Origin: an uncultured Christensenellaceae bacterium
Lineage (GTDB): Bacteria; Bacillota; Clostridia; Christensenellales; CAG-314
Assembly: GCA_910586905.1 (NCBI GenBank)
Contig: CAJUIV010000005.1
Coordinates: 1-64,000, forward strand
DNA: 64,000 nucleotides
Direction of reading: 5' to 3'
In this document: positions 51,280 through 59,602 of the stretch, piece after piece
How positions within the stretch are numbered: the first letter of the stretch is position 1
Layout of the letters: each line of letters opens with the position of its first letter
Position numbers and translations under genes: made by a program
Notes under the pieces: generated by a model
What the model saw: the letters and a program-made list of their open reading frames with translations, nothing else
What the model was told of the DNA's origin: nothing
The model's database searches: none

Positions 51280-52137
51280 TTAATGTTTGTCCGCGTCGAA
51301 ACGGTGTGTTCTTCGTTTTACAAACGGCGTTTTTACAACGTCAATTTGCCGTTTTAACATGTGCGTACCGAAGCGCAACTCTCCGCTTAAAACGCGTTTT
51401 TCTCCGTCCAAACAAAAGGTTTGCGGTTCCTTAAGCCGTATCGTCAATTCGTCGAAAGGTATCAAAACCCAATTTTTGCGTTCCGTCGGTTTTTTTACTC
51501 CGCAAAAGAAAACTCGAAAAAAAGGAAAAAACATTTTCGCTCGGTTTACCGCGTTGTCTTTTCCGCAGGAACGTATAGCGACCAAATACAGTCCTTTGCG
51601 TTTTTTGTAGCTTTTGTTGAACGGAAAACCGAAACATCGATAGCTTTTAAGTATCATAAGTAAAGTAAAGTCGCCGTCGATTTTTTTGCCGTCCGCGATA
51701 ATTTCAGCGGATATTTCGAAACTTCGGAAACTTTTTAATACTTGCGGAAGGTAGGCGATAGCTTTCCATTTTTTTTTGCTTTTGTTTTCGGCAGAATAGC
51801 CTATCTCCGTAAAACTGCCCGCGGCGCATACGTACGAAAAAAATTGTTCGTTCACTTTCCCCAGCGACACGATGGGGTTGTCCGTATGCGCCGTTTCGTT
51901 AAGCGTTCCGCAAGGAGCGTATATAAGCCTTGTGTCGCGGCATTTTTCAATAGCGTTATGTAAAGTGCCGTCGCCTCCGCAAACTATAACCGTGTCGTAA
52001 CCTTCGGCAGACCAATCGGTTTGGCTGTCGATGGTTTCTATTTCGGTATCTACGCATCCAAGAGCGTTTAGCAGTTTGTCAACGTCCAGTTTGCAAAAAT
52101 TTCCGCTATCGGCGTTGACGACCAGTTTACACGTCAA
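51280..52137 (-). CDS. Diacylglycerol-kinase-family lipid kinase
   Basis: A 285-residue member of the DAGK/YegS/sphingosine-kinase family that phosphorylates lipid hydroxyls at the membrane. It has the nucleotide motif VCGGDGTLHNAIE near 52-64 and APCGTLNETA near 74-83, where the family has PxGTxNDFA. A C-terminal beta-rich half includes FCLDGEKRVL, matching the DGE signature. The usual N-terminal GGxG is ADSG here. The start is TTG 52137, seven bases after AAAGGAG; no in-frame ATG is near, so this is a non-ATG start. It is divergent from tcdA, 138 bases away. Confidence 0.85.
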   Translation of the reverse strand: MTCKLVVNADSGNFCKLDVDKLLNALGCVDTEIETIDSQTDWSAEGYDTVIVCGGDGTLHNAIEKCRDTRLIYAPCGTLNETAHTDNPIVSLGKVNEQFFSYVCAAGSFTEIGYSAENKSKKKWKAIAYLPQVLKSFRSFEISAEIIADGKKIDGDFTLLMILKSYRCFGFPFNKSYKKRKGLYLVAIRSCGKDNAVNRAKMFFPFFRVFFCGVKKPTERKNWVLIPFDELTIRLKEPQTFCLDGEKRVLSGELRFGTHMLKRQIDVVKTPFVKRRTHRFDADKH

Positions 52138-52230
52138 GTTGTTTCTCCTTTGTCAATATACGCGCTTTCGCTTAGTTGTGTTATAAAAACAGTTTGCGTA
52201 ATAACGCGGTTATTATGCGTCCGCCGGCGG

Positions 52231-52259
52231 TTGACAAGGGCTAAAACCGATGTTAAAAT
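52231..52259 (+). promoter_or_regulatory. Promoter of tcdA
   Basis: TTGACA (52231-52236), 17-base spacer, TAAAAT (52254-52259). The leader is about 10 bases, with AAAGGTG as ribosome binding site. Confidence 0.75.
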
Positions 52260-52275
52260 CATTTAAAGGTGAATT

Positions 52276-52983
52276 ATGGAACGATTTTGCAGAACTGAAA
52301 TGTTAATAGGAAAAGAAAACGTGAAACTGCTTTCGAAAAAAAACGTCGCGGTCTTCGGTTTGGGCGGCGTGGGAGGTTACGTCGCCGAAGCTCTTGCCCG
52401 CGGCGGCGTGGGTAAACTTACGTTGGTTGACTTCGACGTTGTAACGGAAAGCAATATCAACCGTCAGCTTTATGCTCTCAATTCTACGTTGGGGCAATTT
52501 AAGACGGAAGCGGCAAAGGAACGTATATCGGATATAAATCCTTACTGTCAAGTCGACGCGGTAAACGTCAGGTTCGATGCCGAGAGTCTTGCGCAATTCG
52601 ATTTTTCCAAGTTTGACTACGTTGCGGACGCCATCGATACCGTTACTAGCAAGTTGCTGCTTGTAGAAACGTGCGTAAAGCGCAATGTCCCGGTTATTTC
52701 TTGTATGGGCGCGGGAAACAAGCTGGACGCCGCGGCGTTTAAAGTTGCCGATATATCTCAAACCTCAGTTTGTCCTTTGGCAAGAGTTATGCGGCGTGAG
52801 CTGAAAAAACGCGGCGTGTACGGTTTAAAGGTGGTGTATTCCGAAGAACAGCCTAAATCTCCTTTGCCGTATGAGCAGAGTGAAAAACGTCAAACGCCGG
52901 GCAGCGTATCGTTCGTTCCTCCCGTAGCGGGGTTTATTACGGCGGGTGAAATTATAAAAGATTTGACAAATATAAAGACGTGA
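52276..52983 (+). CDS. tcdA: tRNA threonylcarbamoyladenosine dehydratase TcdA
   Basis: A 235-residue E1-like ThiF/MoeB/HesA enzyme. TcdA cyclises t6A37 of ANN-decoding tRNAs to ct6A with ATP. The Rossmann motif is VFGLGGVGGYVAEALARGG near 27-45, followed by LVDFDVVTESNINRQL with the ATP-binding Asp and the Asn-Arg pair. YVADAIDTVTSKLLL lies near 115, and SCMGAGNKLDAAAFKV near 140. The C-terminal part KSPLPYEQSEKRQTPGSVSF matches the TcdA (CsdL) subgroup rather than MoeB or ThiF. No thiF-partner (ThiS or MoaD) is adjacent, which supports that reading. Confidence 0.92.
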   Translation: MERFCRTEMLIGKENVKLLSKKNVAVFGLGGVGGYVAEALARGGVGKLTLVDFDVVTESNINRQLYALNSTLGQFKTEAAKERISDINPYCQVDAVNVRFDAESLAQFDFSKFDYVADAIDTVTSKLLLVETCVKRNVPVISCMGAGNKLDAAAFKVADISQTSVCPLARVMRRELKKRGVYGLKVVYSEEQPKSPLPYEQSEKRQTPGSVSFVPPVAGFITAGEIIKDLTNIKT

Positions 52984-53168
52984 AAAGCTATCGGCGAATT
53001 TATGTCTTTATTGTGCGGTTTGTTATCATCCGTTAAAAACGGGTCGGTACCGTAAAAGCGTATCGTATATCTAAGATTAAATCCCGTTTTGTTAGACTAA
53101 ACGAGCGGTTGCGCGTTTAAAGTTTATCTGACGGTACCAAGTCAAACGAGAGTTTTTTTTCGCAGTTG

Positions 53169-53212
53169 AAACGCACCTCCGCCGGCTATCGCTTTGGAAG
53201 GTGCGTTTGGAT
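53169..53212 (+). terminator. Hairpin, probable terminator
   Basis: A 10-bp stem AAACGCACCT with AGGTGCGTTT, loop of 20, followed by GGATTTTATTTATT. It would act on plus-strand transcripts from tcdA. Confidence 0.5.
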
Positions 53213-53261
53213 TTTATTTATTGTACGGCTTTTTATCGCGAACGTTCTACGTGGTTGTATT

Positions 53262-55931
53262 TTAAATTTCAGAGAAGATTTTGTTTTTGCGTTTACTTAT
53301 AGCGCGCATTATAAGTTTTTGAATTTCAACGAGGGGTACAATCGAAAATGCCAACGCGAGAGAAATAATATATTCCTGACAGGAAATAATAGCTTGCCCG
53401 TTTTCGTTTGCAAAGCCGAAAGCGGTGTTGACGTAAGGAACGAACACTACGGCGGTTGTAAGCGCAAGGGAGCAACACATAGCAATCCATAACAGTTTAT
53501 TGTGCGATTTGGTTTTAAATATGCTTTTATGCATACTGCGCGCGTTATATGCGTGGAAGATTTCGGTCATGCTCATCGTAATAAAAGCCATCGTCATACC
53601 TTGTTCGCTGCTCAGTCCGTTATGCTCCAGGCTGCATCCTATAAAATATGCCGCAAGCGTTATCGCCGATACGAACAGTCCGTGAACAACGATGTTTACG
53701 CCGAGTCCGCGCGCGAAAATATTTTCTTTTTTGCTGCGCGGCGGCACGTTCATAATATCGGGTTCCGCTTTTTCGGTACCGAGAGCTATGGCGGGGAACG
53801 TATCGGTTATAAGATTTATCCAAAGTAAATGCGCGGGTTTAAGAAGCGTAAATCCGCATACGGTCGCGGCGAATACCGATATAACTTCGGCAAGGTTGCT
53901 CGACAGCAAAAACTGAATCGCTTTGCGTATATTGTCGTATATTCGTCTGCCTTCGTTAACGGCGGTTACTATCGTCGCGAAGTTGTCGTCCGTAAGTATC
54001 ATATCGGCTGTATTCTTGGTAACGTCCGTTCCCGTAATGCCCATCCCGACGCCGATATCCGCGGCTTTTATAGACGGCGCGTCGTTAACGCCGTCGCCCG
54101 TCATCGCGCACACTTTGCCGAGTTTTTTCCAAGCGTTCACGATTCTGGCTTTGTGCTCGGGCTGTACACGCGCGTATACCGAGTAGATAGTTATCGCTTT
54201 TTCAAACTGTTCGTCTGTCATATCGTCCAGTTCGGCCCCTAAAATCGCTTCGCTCGAATCGGTTATAATGTCCAATTCTTTAGCTATGGCTACCGCGGTA
54301 TCTATATGGTCGCCCGTAATCATTATCGGGCGTATAACGGCTTTTTTGCATTGTTTTATGGCTTGCATAACTTCGGGACGAACGGGGTCAATCATTCCCG
54401 ACAGTCCTATAAAAGTCATTTCCCGTTCTATCGAATCGGGCGTTATTTCCTGCGGCAAAGTTTTATAATTTACGCAAGCAAACGCAAGCACGCGCAAAGC
54501 TTTGTCCGCCATTCGTTTGTTTTCCGATAATATCCGTTCTTTGATTTCACGCGTAAGTTTTACTGTTTTACCGTTTACAATCGCGTGAGTACAGCGTGAT
54601 AGTATAACGTCTACAGCGCCTTTAGTATACTGCACGAAACCGTTTTCGGTTTTGTGAACTGTGGACATCATTTTGCGTTCGGAATCGAACGGCGCTTCGT
54701 CTATTCTCGGAGTTTGTTTTTCCAATTCGGTCTTATCGTATCCGCAAGAGCAGGCGTAGTTGACAAGCGCGCATTCGGTAGGCTCTCCTACGGCTTTCCC
54801 GTTAGATAAAGCCGCGTCCGCGCAAAGTGCGTTAGCCGTTTTCAAAAGCTTTTCGTCGTCGGCGTAAGTTTCTACAACCGTCATTACGTTTTGCGTAAGA
54901 GTTCCGGTTTTGTCCGAACAGATAATTTCGCACGAACCGAGCGTTTCTACCGCGGTTAACTTTCGAATTACGGCGTTTTTCTTACTCATATTGGTTACAC
55001 CTATCGATAAAACTATTGTTACCACTGTAGCTAATCCCTCGGGTATCGCCGCAACTGCAAGTCCTATGGCAACGAAAAGAGAGTCTAAAACCGTTTCTTT
55101 TGCAAACCCGTCCATTATGAGTTTAAAACCGAAAATAAATATCGAAATTCCTATAACAACGTATGTTAAAATTTTGCTCAATTGGGACATTTTAAGCTGC
55201 AGCGGAGTTTTTTCCTCTTTGGCAGAAGCTATAAAATCTGCGATTTTTCCCATTTCGGTATTGGCGCCGGTTGCGACAACAACCGCTTCGGCTCTGCCGT
55301 AAACAACGGTACTTCCGAGATACAGCATGTTTTTTCTGTCGCCCAAAGCGGCGTTTCCTTCGATTTTATCGGAATGCTTTAAAACGGGTACGCTTTCGCC
55401 TGTGAGCGCAGATTCTTCTGCTTTTAAACTGTGAGATTCTATAACGCGTAAATCGGCGGGTACGCTGTCGCCTGCTTCTAATAAAACGATATCTCCCACC
55501 GTCAAATCGCAGCTGTCTATTTTAAGCATTTCGCCGCCGCGTACGACGCGGCATTTGCCGGTTGCCATATTTTGAAGCGACTCTAAAGCTTTTTCGGCTT
55601 TGCTTTCCTGTATTACGCCGAGAACAGCGTTGAGTATAACTACTATCGCAATTATAATTACGTCTGCAAACGATTCGTTTTCGTTTGCCGGATTTAAATT
55701 ATTTACGAGAGTTAACGCAAGGCTTACAATAGCGGCGATAAGCAAAATCAAAATCATAGGGTCCGCCAGCTGTTTTAAAAGACGTTTAAACGCGGACGTT
55801 TTCTTTTTTGCCGCAAGCGCGTTTTTTCCGTTTTTTGCCAGCCTGGACGTCGCTTCGTCTGTACTTAGACCTTCTATCCCCGACTTTACTTCGTTTAACG
55901 TTTCTTGAATTGTCAGTTTGTAATATTCCAT
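53262..55931 (-). CDS. P-type cation-transporting ATPase, Ca/Mn type
   Basis: An 889-residue P2-type ATPase related to SERCA and PMCA. An N-terminal cation-ATPase domain starts MEYYKLTIQETLNEVKSG. The actuator loop reads ALTGESVPV near 175, TM4 carries the ion-binding PEGL (IPEGLATVV), the phosphorylation site is DKTGTLTQN with D340, the nucleotide domain has KGAVDVIL, and the hinge is TGDGVNDAPSIKAADIGVGMG near 618. Ten membrane segments are predicted. I start at ATG 55931, six bases after GGAGA, not at the far upstream in-frame Met. The gene is preceded by a yybP-ykoY riboswitch and terminator, which point to Mn2+ (possibly with Ca2+) export, as for related bacterial Mn2+ exporting ATPases. 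Confidence 0.93.
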   Translation of the reverse strand: MEYYKLTIQETLNEVKSGIEGLSTDEATSRLAKNGKNALAAKKKTSAFKRLLKQLADPMILILLIAAIVSLALTLVNNLNPANENESFADVIIIAIVVILNAVLGVIQESKAEKALESLQNMATGKCRVVRGGEMLKIDSCDLTVGDIVLLEAGDSVPADLRVIESHSLKAEESALTGESVPVLKHSDKIEGNAALGDRKNMLYLGSTVVYGRAEAVVVATGANTEMGKIADFIASAKEEKTPLQLKMSQLSKILTYVVIGISIFIFGFKLIMDGFAKETVLDSLFVAIGLAVAAIPEGLATVVTIVLSIGVTNMSKKNAVIRKLTAVETLGSCEIICSDKTGTLTQNVMTVVETYADDEKLLKTANALCADAALSNGKAVGEPTECALVNYACSCGYDKTELEKQTPRIDEAPFDSERKMMSTVHKTENGFVQYTKGAVDVILSRCTHAIVNGKTVKLTREIKERILSENKRMADKALRVLAFACVNYKTLPQEITPDSIEREMTFIGLSGMIDPVRPEVMQAIKQCKKAVIRPIMITGDHIDTAVAIAKELDIITDSSEAILGAELDDMTDEQFEKAITIYSVYARVQPEHKARIVNAWKKLGKVCAMTGDGVNDAPSIKAADIGVGMGITGTDVTKNTADMILTDDNFATIVTAVNEGRRIYDNIRKAIQFLLSSNLAEVISVFAATVCGFTLLKPAHLLWINLITDTFPAIALGTEKAEPDIMNVPPRSKKENIFARGLGVNIVVHGLFVSAITLAAYFIGCSLEHNGLSSEQGMTMAFITMSMTEIFHAYNARSMHKSIFKTKSHNKLLWIAMCCSLALTTAVVFVPYVNTAFGFANENGQAIISCQEYIISLALAFSIVPLVEIQKLIMRAISKRKNKIFSEI

Positions 55932-55979
55932 ATTTTCTCCTCGATTTAAATTTGCGCAGTATGCATTTTGTTTATTTGG

Positions 55980-56022
55980 GTAAATAAAAAACCCACGCAA
56001 CCTCTTATGTAACGGTTGCGTG
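55980..56022 (-). terminator. Riboswitch-controlled terminator
   Basis: On the minus strand, CACGCAACC pairs with GGTTGCGTG around an 11-base loop, followed by GGTTTTTT. Its 5' arm shares the bases CAC with the 3' arm of aptamer helix P1, so the two structures exclude each other. Confidence 0.85.
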
Positions 56023-56112
56023 AGTCTCATACGTTAAAAGCAACGCCGGACTTGTTTCTAAGTCGGCTGACGGCGATTGCTGCGCGTTTAAACGCGCCGA
56101 TTACTCCCTCAC
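56020..56112 (-). ncRNA. yybP-ykoY (Mn2+) riboswitch aptamer
   Basis: Read on the minus strand, the leader contains GTGAGGGAGTAA at the start and GAGACTCAC at the end, which pair as P1, with the conserved GGAGTA and GAGAC segments. Inside lies the AGCAATCGCCGTCA arm pairing with CCGGCGTTGCT, including the CGTCA of the metal-binding core. This order matches the yybP-ykoY class, known to bind Mn2+. Because P1 overlaps the following terminator arm, ligand binding should stop the terminator from forming and turn the ATPase on. The ligand is known from the class, not shown here. Confidence 0.85.
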
Positions 56113-56129
56113 GATATTTAATTGCAACA

Positions 56130-56158
56130 AGTATATTATATTCGTTAAAAGTTGTCAA
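56130..56158 (-). promoter_or_regulatory. Promoter of riboswitch-ATPase unit
   Basis: On the minus strand TTGACA (56158-56153), 17-base spacer, TATACT (56135-56130), starting the transcript about 10-15 bases before the aptamer. Confidence 0.8.
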
Positions 56159-56179
56159 CAGAATTTTTAAAATAAACTT

Positions 56180-56207
56180 TTGACAATTTCTATGTTGAGG
56201 GTATAAA
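56180..56207 (+). promoter_or_regulatory. Promoter of thioesterase gene
   Basis: TTGACA (56180-56185), 16-base spacer, TATAAA (56202-56207). It is back to back with the riboswitch promoter. Confidence 0.7.
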
Positions 56208-56321
56208 ATAAAACTGTATTAAAATAAATTCAACGATAATTTGACTTTTCAGATTTTTTGTAATTTGGCGCGTTTACGATTACGCGCTTTTCGAGTTTAT
56301 TTCGCAATAAGGAGAGTTAAT

Positions 56322-57053
56322 ATGCTTCCGCAGAAGACGTTTGAAATAAAAAACTGTATTTTGTACGAAAGCGACTACGACGTGTCGTCGCAAATAAAAC
56401 CGCGTCGCGTAATGGAATTTATGCAGGATTTGGCTACTACCCACGGAGATAAACTGGGCTTCGGTTGGGATTTTATGGACGCAAACGGCTTATTTTGGGT
56501 TATTTCAAAAGTAAAAATCGTTTTCGACAGACCTCTGACCCGTAATATGCGGCAATTCAAGCTTTATACCTGGCCCGTTGCTCCAAACAGGTTTTTTATT
56601 GAAAGACGTTTCGTCGCTGTCGGCGAAGAGGGCGAAAGATTGTTTTCTTGTTCTACCATTTGGATGATAGTTGAGCGCGACAGCCGCAAAATCGCTTCTC
56701 AGGAAACGATAGCGAAATTTTACCGCGCCGATTTTGATAACGCGCCTTGTAACGCAGGTACCGATTACGCCCGTATCCGTCGCGACAACACATATTCTTT
56801 TGCCTACGAACGCGTAATACGGCGTACCGATTTGGATATAAACAAACACGTTAATAATACCAACTACGTTAACTTTGCCTTGGACGCGCTTGACGGAACG
56901 GGCGGCATTCGTCAGATAGAAATAGTTTATCACAAGGAATTGAAACTCGGCGATAACGTCGAAATTTTTGTAAAACGCGAAGATGAAGCCGCTTTTATTG
57001 TCGGCGAACGGAACGGCGAAACGTGTTTTACGTCTTATATACTGATGTTTTGA
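56322..57053 (+). CDS. Acyl-ACP thioesterase (FatA/FatB-like)
   Basis: A 243-residue double hotdog thioesterase that releases fatty acids from acyl carrier protein in the cytoplasm. The first hotdog (1-125) has PRRVMEFMQDLATTHGDKLG and the family FWVISKVKIVFDRPL. The second (about 150-243) has the catalytic Asn/His region DLDINKHVNNTNYVNFALD. A Glu/Cys partner should lie after IEIVYHKELKLGD. Bacterial members are about this size, smaller than the plant enzymes. I start at ATG 56322, eight bases after GGAGAG; the in-frame start 27 codons upstream is not supported. The GNAT gene follows within three bases. Confidence 0.88.
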   Translation: MLPQKTFEIKNCILYESDYDVSSQIKPRRVMEFMQDLATTHGDKLGFGWDFMDANGLFWVISKVKIVFDRPLTRNMRQFKLYTWPVAPNRFFIERRFVAVGEEGERLFSCSTIWMIVERDSRKIASQETIAKFYRADFDNAPCNAGTDYARIRRDNTYSFAYERVIRRTDLDINKHVNNTNYVNFALDALDGTGGIRQIEIVYHKELKLGDNVEIFVKREDEAAFIVGERNGETCFTSYILMF

Positions 57054-57056
57054 TTG

Positions 57057-57509
57057 ATGATAATACGCAAATATACGTCTATTGATTGCTTGTCTACGCT
57101 TCGTTTGTTTTACGATACGGTACATACGGTCAACGCGGCGGATTATTCTAAGAGACAGTTAAACGCTTGGGCAACAGGCAAGGAAGACGTTGAAATATGG
57201 AACAAGACTTTATTGAATAATTATTCCGTTGTTGCCGAAATCGACGGAATAACGGTTGGATTCGGAGATATAGATGAAACGGGTTATCTTAACAGGTTAT
57301 ACGTCGGGGCAAATTTTCAGCGTATCGGCGTAGCGGCTGCGATTTGCGACGAACTCGAAAAATATTGTCCGCATAAAAAGATTGTCGTACATTCGTCGAT
57401 AACCGCTAAGGGATTTTTCGTAAAACGCAGCTATGTGATAATTCGCGAACAAAAGGTCGAACGGCGCGGAGTTTTATTGACAAATTTGGTCATGGAAAAG
57501 ATTTTATAA
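57057..57509 (+). CDS. GNAT family N-acetyltransferase
   Basis: A 150-residue acetyltransferase using acetyl-CoA. The core shows IRKYTSIDCLSTLRLFYDTV at the start, VVAEIDGITVGFGDID for strands 3-4, LNRLYVGANFQRIGVAAAIC as motif A with the pyrophosphate-binding Q-R-x-G-V-A, and SSITAKGFFVKRSYVI with the family Tyr/Phe region. The substrate is unknown. I use ATG 57057, just after the thioesterase stop; TTG 57054 is an alternative. There is no strong ribosome binding site, so translation is likely coupled to the thioesterase. Confidence 0.85.
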   Translation: MIIRKYTSIDCLSTLRLFYDTVHTVNAADYSKRQLNAWATGKEDVEIWNKTLLNNYSVVAEIDGITVGFGDIDETGYLNRLYVGANFQRIGVAAAICDELEKYCPHKKIVVHSSITAKGFFVKRSYVIIREQKVERRGVLLTNLVMEKIL

Positions 57510-57591
57510 ACCGAATTTAAAAGTCGTTTTGCGGTATGTTCGCGCAGTGTAAGTTATTGCAAAAATATATTGAAATCTCGGTTCATTGCGC

Positions 57592-57620
57592 TTGCTTTGC
57601 GTGCGTTTTTGTTGTAAACT
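57592..57620 (+). promoter_or_regulatory. Probable promoter of P-loop kinase gene
   Basis: TTGCTT (57592-57597), 17-base spacer, TAAACT (57615-57620), with a leader of about 23 bases. Confidence 0.5.
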
Positions 57621-57648
57621 GTATATAAAGAACTTAAGGAGTTTGCTA

Positions 57649-58203
57649 ATGAATAAAGCGGTTGCAGTCGTGGGTATGTGCGGTTCGGGAAAAAGCGTTT
57701 TGTGCGGTTATTTCGAAGATTTAGGATGGCAAAAAGTCTATTTCGGCGGAGTTACGGTATCGGAGCTTAAAAAACAAGGTATCCCCGTAAACGAAGAAAA
57801 CGAGCGTACAATGCGCGAAGGATTGCGCGCCAAGTACGGTATGGGTGCGTTTGCGTTATTACTTAAAGACGAAATACTTGATAAACTCAGCCGAGGAAAC
57901 GTAGTTTTGGACGGATTATACAGTTGGTCGGAATACGTTATTTTAAAAGAACTTTTAGGAGATAATCTTGTGTTACTTGCCGTAGTTACGAACAGCGGCG
58001 TGCGTAAAGAGCGTTTAGCTTCCCGCGAAGTGCGTCCTTTAACAGCAGAGCAAGTCGATAGCCGCGACAAGGCGGAAATCGAAAATCTTGAAAAGGGCGG
58101 ACCTATAGCCAAAGCAGATTACTTTATGCTTAATAACAGCTTTGAAGTAAAACTCGAAAAACAATTCGGTAATTTTATGGAATGGTTTAACGGATTGAAA
58201 TAA
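57649..58203 (+). CDS. P-loop kinase, dephospho-CoA kinase-like
   Basis: A 184-residue P-loop protein. Walker A is VVGMCGSGKSVL (residues 7-18). The middle has an LKKQGIPVNEENERTMREGL helix region and a Walker-B-like VVLDGLYSWSEY near 85, with a lid near RKERLASREVRP and an NxSF-type end. It resembles dephospho-CoA kinase and other small nucleotide or metabolite kinases, but the usual signatures are not exact, so the substrate is open. I start at ATG 57649, seven bases after AAGGAG; the longer in-frame start 21 codons upstream would swallow that site. A 53-residue ORF follows. Confidence 0.8.
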   Translation: MNKAVAVVGMCGSGKSVLCGYFEDLGWQKVYFGGVTVSELKKQGIPVNEENERTMREGLRAKYGMGAFALLLKDEILDKLSRGNVVLDGLYSWSEYVILKELLGDNLVLLAVVTNSGVRKERLASREVRPLTAEQVDSRDKAEIENLEKGGPIAKADYFMLNNSFEVKLEKQFGNFMEWFNGLK

Positions 58204-58239
58204 AGGAGTAAAATACAAGTACTTGACGGAAGTTATCTG

Positions 58240-58401
58240 ATGCACTTAAGCAAAGATAAATTTTATCAAAAACTCGATGAATTGATGAACGCGCGGGCAA
58301 GCGAAGGTTACGGACTTTGTACGTGCGAAATCTTAGATTGCCACGGTAATTTTGTGCTAATTGTCGAGAAAGAAGCCGACTTGTTTGGACGGAATATCTA
58401 A
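58240..58401 (+). CDS. Small protein of unknown function (53 aa), unusual start
   Basis: A short frame after the P-loop kinase: MHLSKDKFYQKLDELMNARA, then SEGYGLCTCEILDCHG, then VLIVEKEADLFGRNI. It is not recognised. It has Cys in CTCEILDC and a helix-rich start. ATG 58240 has no ribosome binding site, but AAGGAG at 58203-58208 sits four bases before an in-frame ATA (58213) that would add IQVLDGSYL in front. So the true start may be a rare ATA codon, or the site is a mutated ATG. It is probably co-transcribed with the kinase and closed by the terminator at 58424. Confidence 0.6.
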   Translation: MHLSKDKFYQKLDELMNARASEGYGLCTCEILDCHGNFVLIVEKEADLFGRNI

Positions 58402-58423
58402 TTTGTAAACGAATTATAACAAC

Positions 58424-58472
58424 ATAAAACGCTTCGATAGGGCGGTAACAGCCTATATCGAAGCGTTTTTTG
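58424..58472. terminator. Bidirectional terminator
   Basis: A long stem AAAACGCTTCGATAG with CTATATCGAAGCGTTTT, with a small internal bulge and T-run on the right and A-run on the left, between convergent genes. Confidence 0.85.
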
Positions 58473-58474
58473 TG

Positions 58475-59599
58475 TTATTTGTTTCCTACAAGTATCAGCG
58501 GAACCAGCATTTCTTCAGTAAGTGAAGTGTGGTGTCCTTTGAACAGCATATTTGTCGGAGAGATAACGGCTTGCTTGTGCGTGTACGTTCCTATTGCTAT
58601 ATAGTCTCCCAGCAGTTCCGCCTTGTCGCCCACGTTACCGAACAGTCCGCGTTTTACGAGTTCATCGCTTTTATATAAAATAAAATCTTCGCCGTATTTT
58701 TGTGTAAAATATTTTTCGAATTCGTCTTTTTTTGCGTTTTTAACTCTAAACGCAATCGCCCGCGGTTCTAAATACGGGTATATTTCTAACATACCGTACA
58801 GCTTTTCGTCTTGATACAAGTAAACGTAATCTTCTATATCCGTCATTCCGTGGTCGGCGGTAATAATAAACAGCGTATCGGGCGTTTCCTTTACCAGTTT
58901 TTCCAAACGCCGTGATATATCTTTCAGCATTTCGCGCGTAGCGGGGCAGTTAACGCCGTTCTCGTGCATAGAGTGGTCGGGTTCGTTGTTGTACGCGTAT
59001 ACGAACTGTTTACCTTCTTTTCCGCATATCCGTTTTATATGTGCGAAGAACGCCGCCGTATCGAAGTTCCATTTCGTGTTGCGTTCCGGTCGGGCGACTT
59101 GTATAAACGTCGGGAATAAGGTGTTGATTTCATATTCGCAGTCGGCGCTTTCTCGGTCGAAATAGTACGGAAACACTCCGAGCGGCGAAAGACCTTCGAC
59201 GTTTAATTTTTCGTCCGTCCACGAATCCGTATCAAGAAAAATATTTACGTTGCGTTTAATTTTGTCAAAATACACGCTCCAACCGAACCAGCCGTGTTCT
59301 AACGGCAGACGGTTTGTTGTAAGGGAAGTGGTGGCGCATGTCGTGGTGGACGGAAACGTAGACGTAAGCGTATCCTTTATATTCGCGCGCAGGTAATCGG
59401 TTTCTTCAAGGTTTACGGACAGCGGATGTACTCCCATACCGTCGAAGCATATGAATACTACGTTTTTGTAACCTTTAGCAAGCTCGTTTTTTAATAAAGG
59501 CAGCGTAGCGTTGGCGTTAGGCGCGCCTAAAAATTCCGCAAGCGTTGCGGAAACGTTAATATTGCAGTGGGTAAAATCGGGCATAATAAATTTTTTCAT
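58475..59599 (-). CDS. Alkaline-phosphatase-superfamily phosphodiesterase
   Basis: A 374-residue type I phosphodiesterase/nucleotide pyrophosphatase (PF01663). The first metal-binding Asp is in FICFDGMGVHPL near 54. The nucleophile Thr is in LTSTFPSTTTCATTSL near 85, other metal ligands are in NNEPDHSMHENG near 210 (D and H) and ITADHGMTD near 249, and the last His is in GHHTSLTEEM near 358. It hydrolyses phosphodiester or phosphonate bonds; the substrate cannot be named. It has no signal peptide, so it acts in the cytoplasm. AAAGGAG precedes ATG 59599, three bases after the MATE gene stop, so it is the second gene of that operon. Confidence 0.9.
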   Translation of the reverse strand: MKKFIMPDFTHCNINVSATLAEFLGAPNANATLPLLKNELAKGYKNVVFICFDGMGVHPLSVNLEETDYLRANIKDTLTSTFPSTTTCATTSLTTNRLPLEHGWFGWSVYFDKIKRNVNIFLDTDSWTDEKLNVEGLSPLGVFPYYFDRESADCEYEINTLFPTFIQVARPERNTKWNFDTAAFFAHIKRICGKEGKQFVYAYNNEPDHSMHENGVNCPATREMLKDISRRLEKLVKETPDTLFIITADHGMTDIEDYVYLYQDEKLYGMLEIYPYLEPRAIAFRVKNAKKDEFEKYFTQKYGEDFILYKSDELVKRGLFGNVGDKAELLGDYIAIGTYTHKQAVISPTNMLFKGHHTSLTEEMLVPLILVGNK

Positions 59600-59602
59600 A
59601 CG

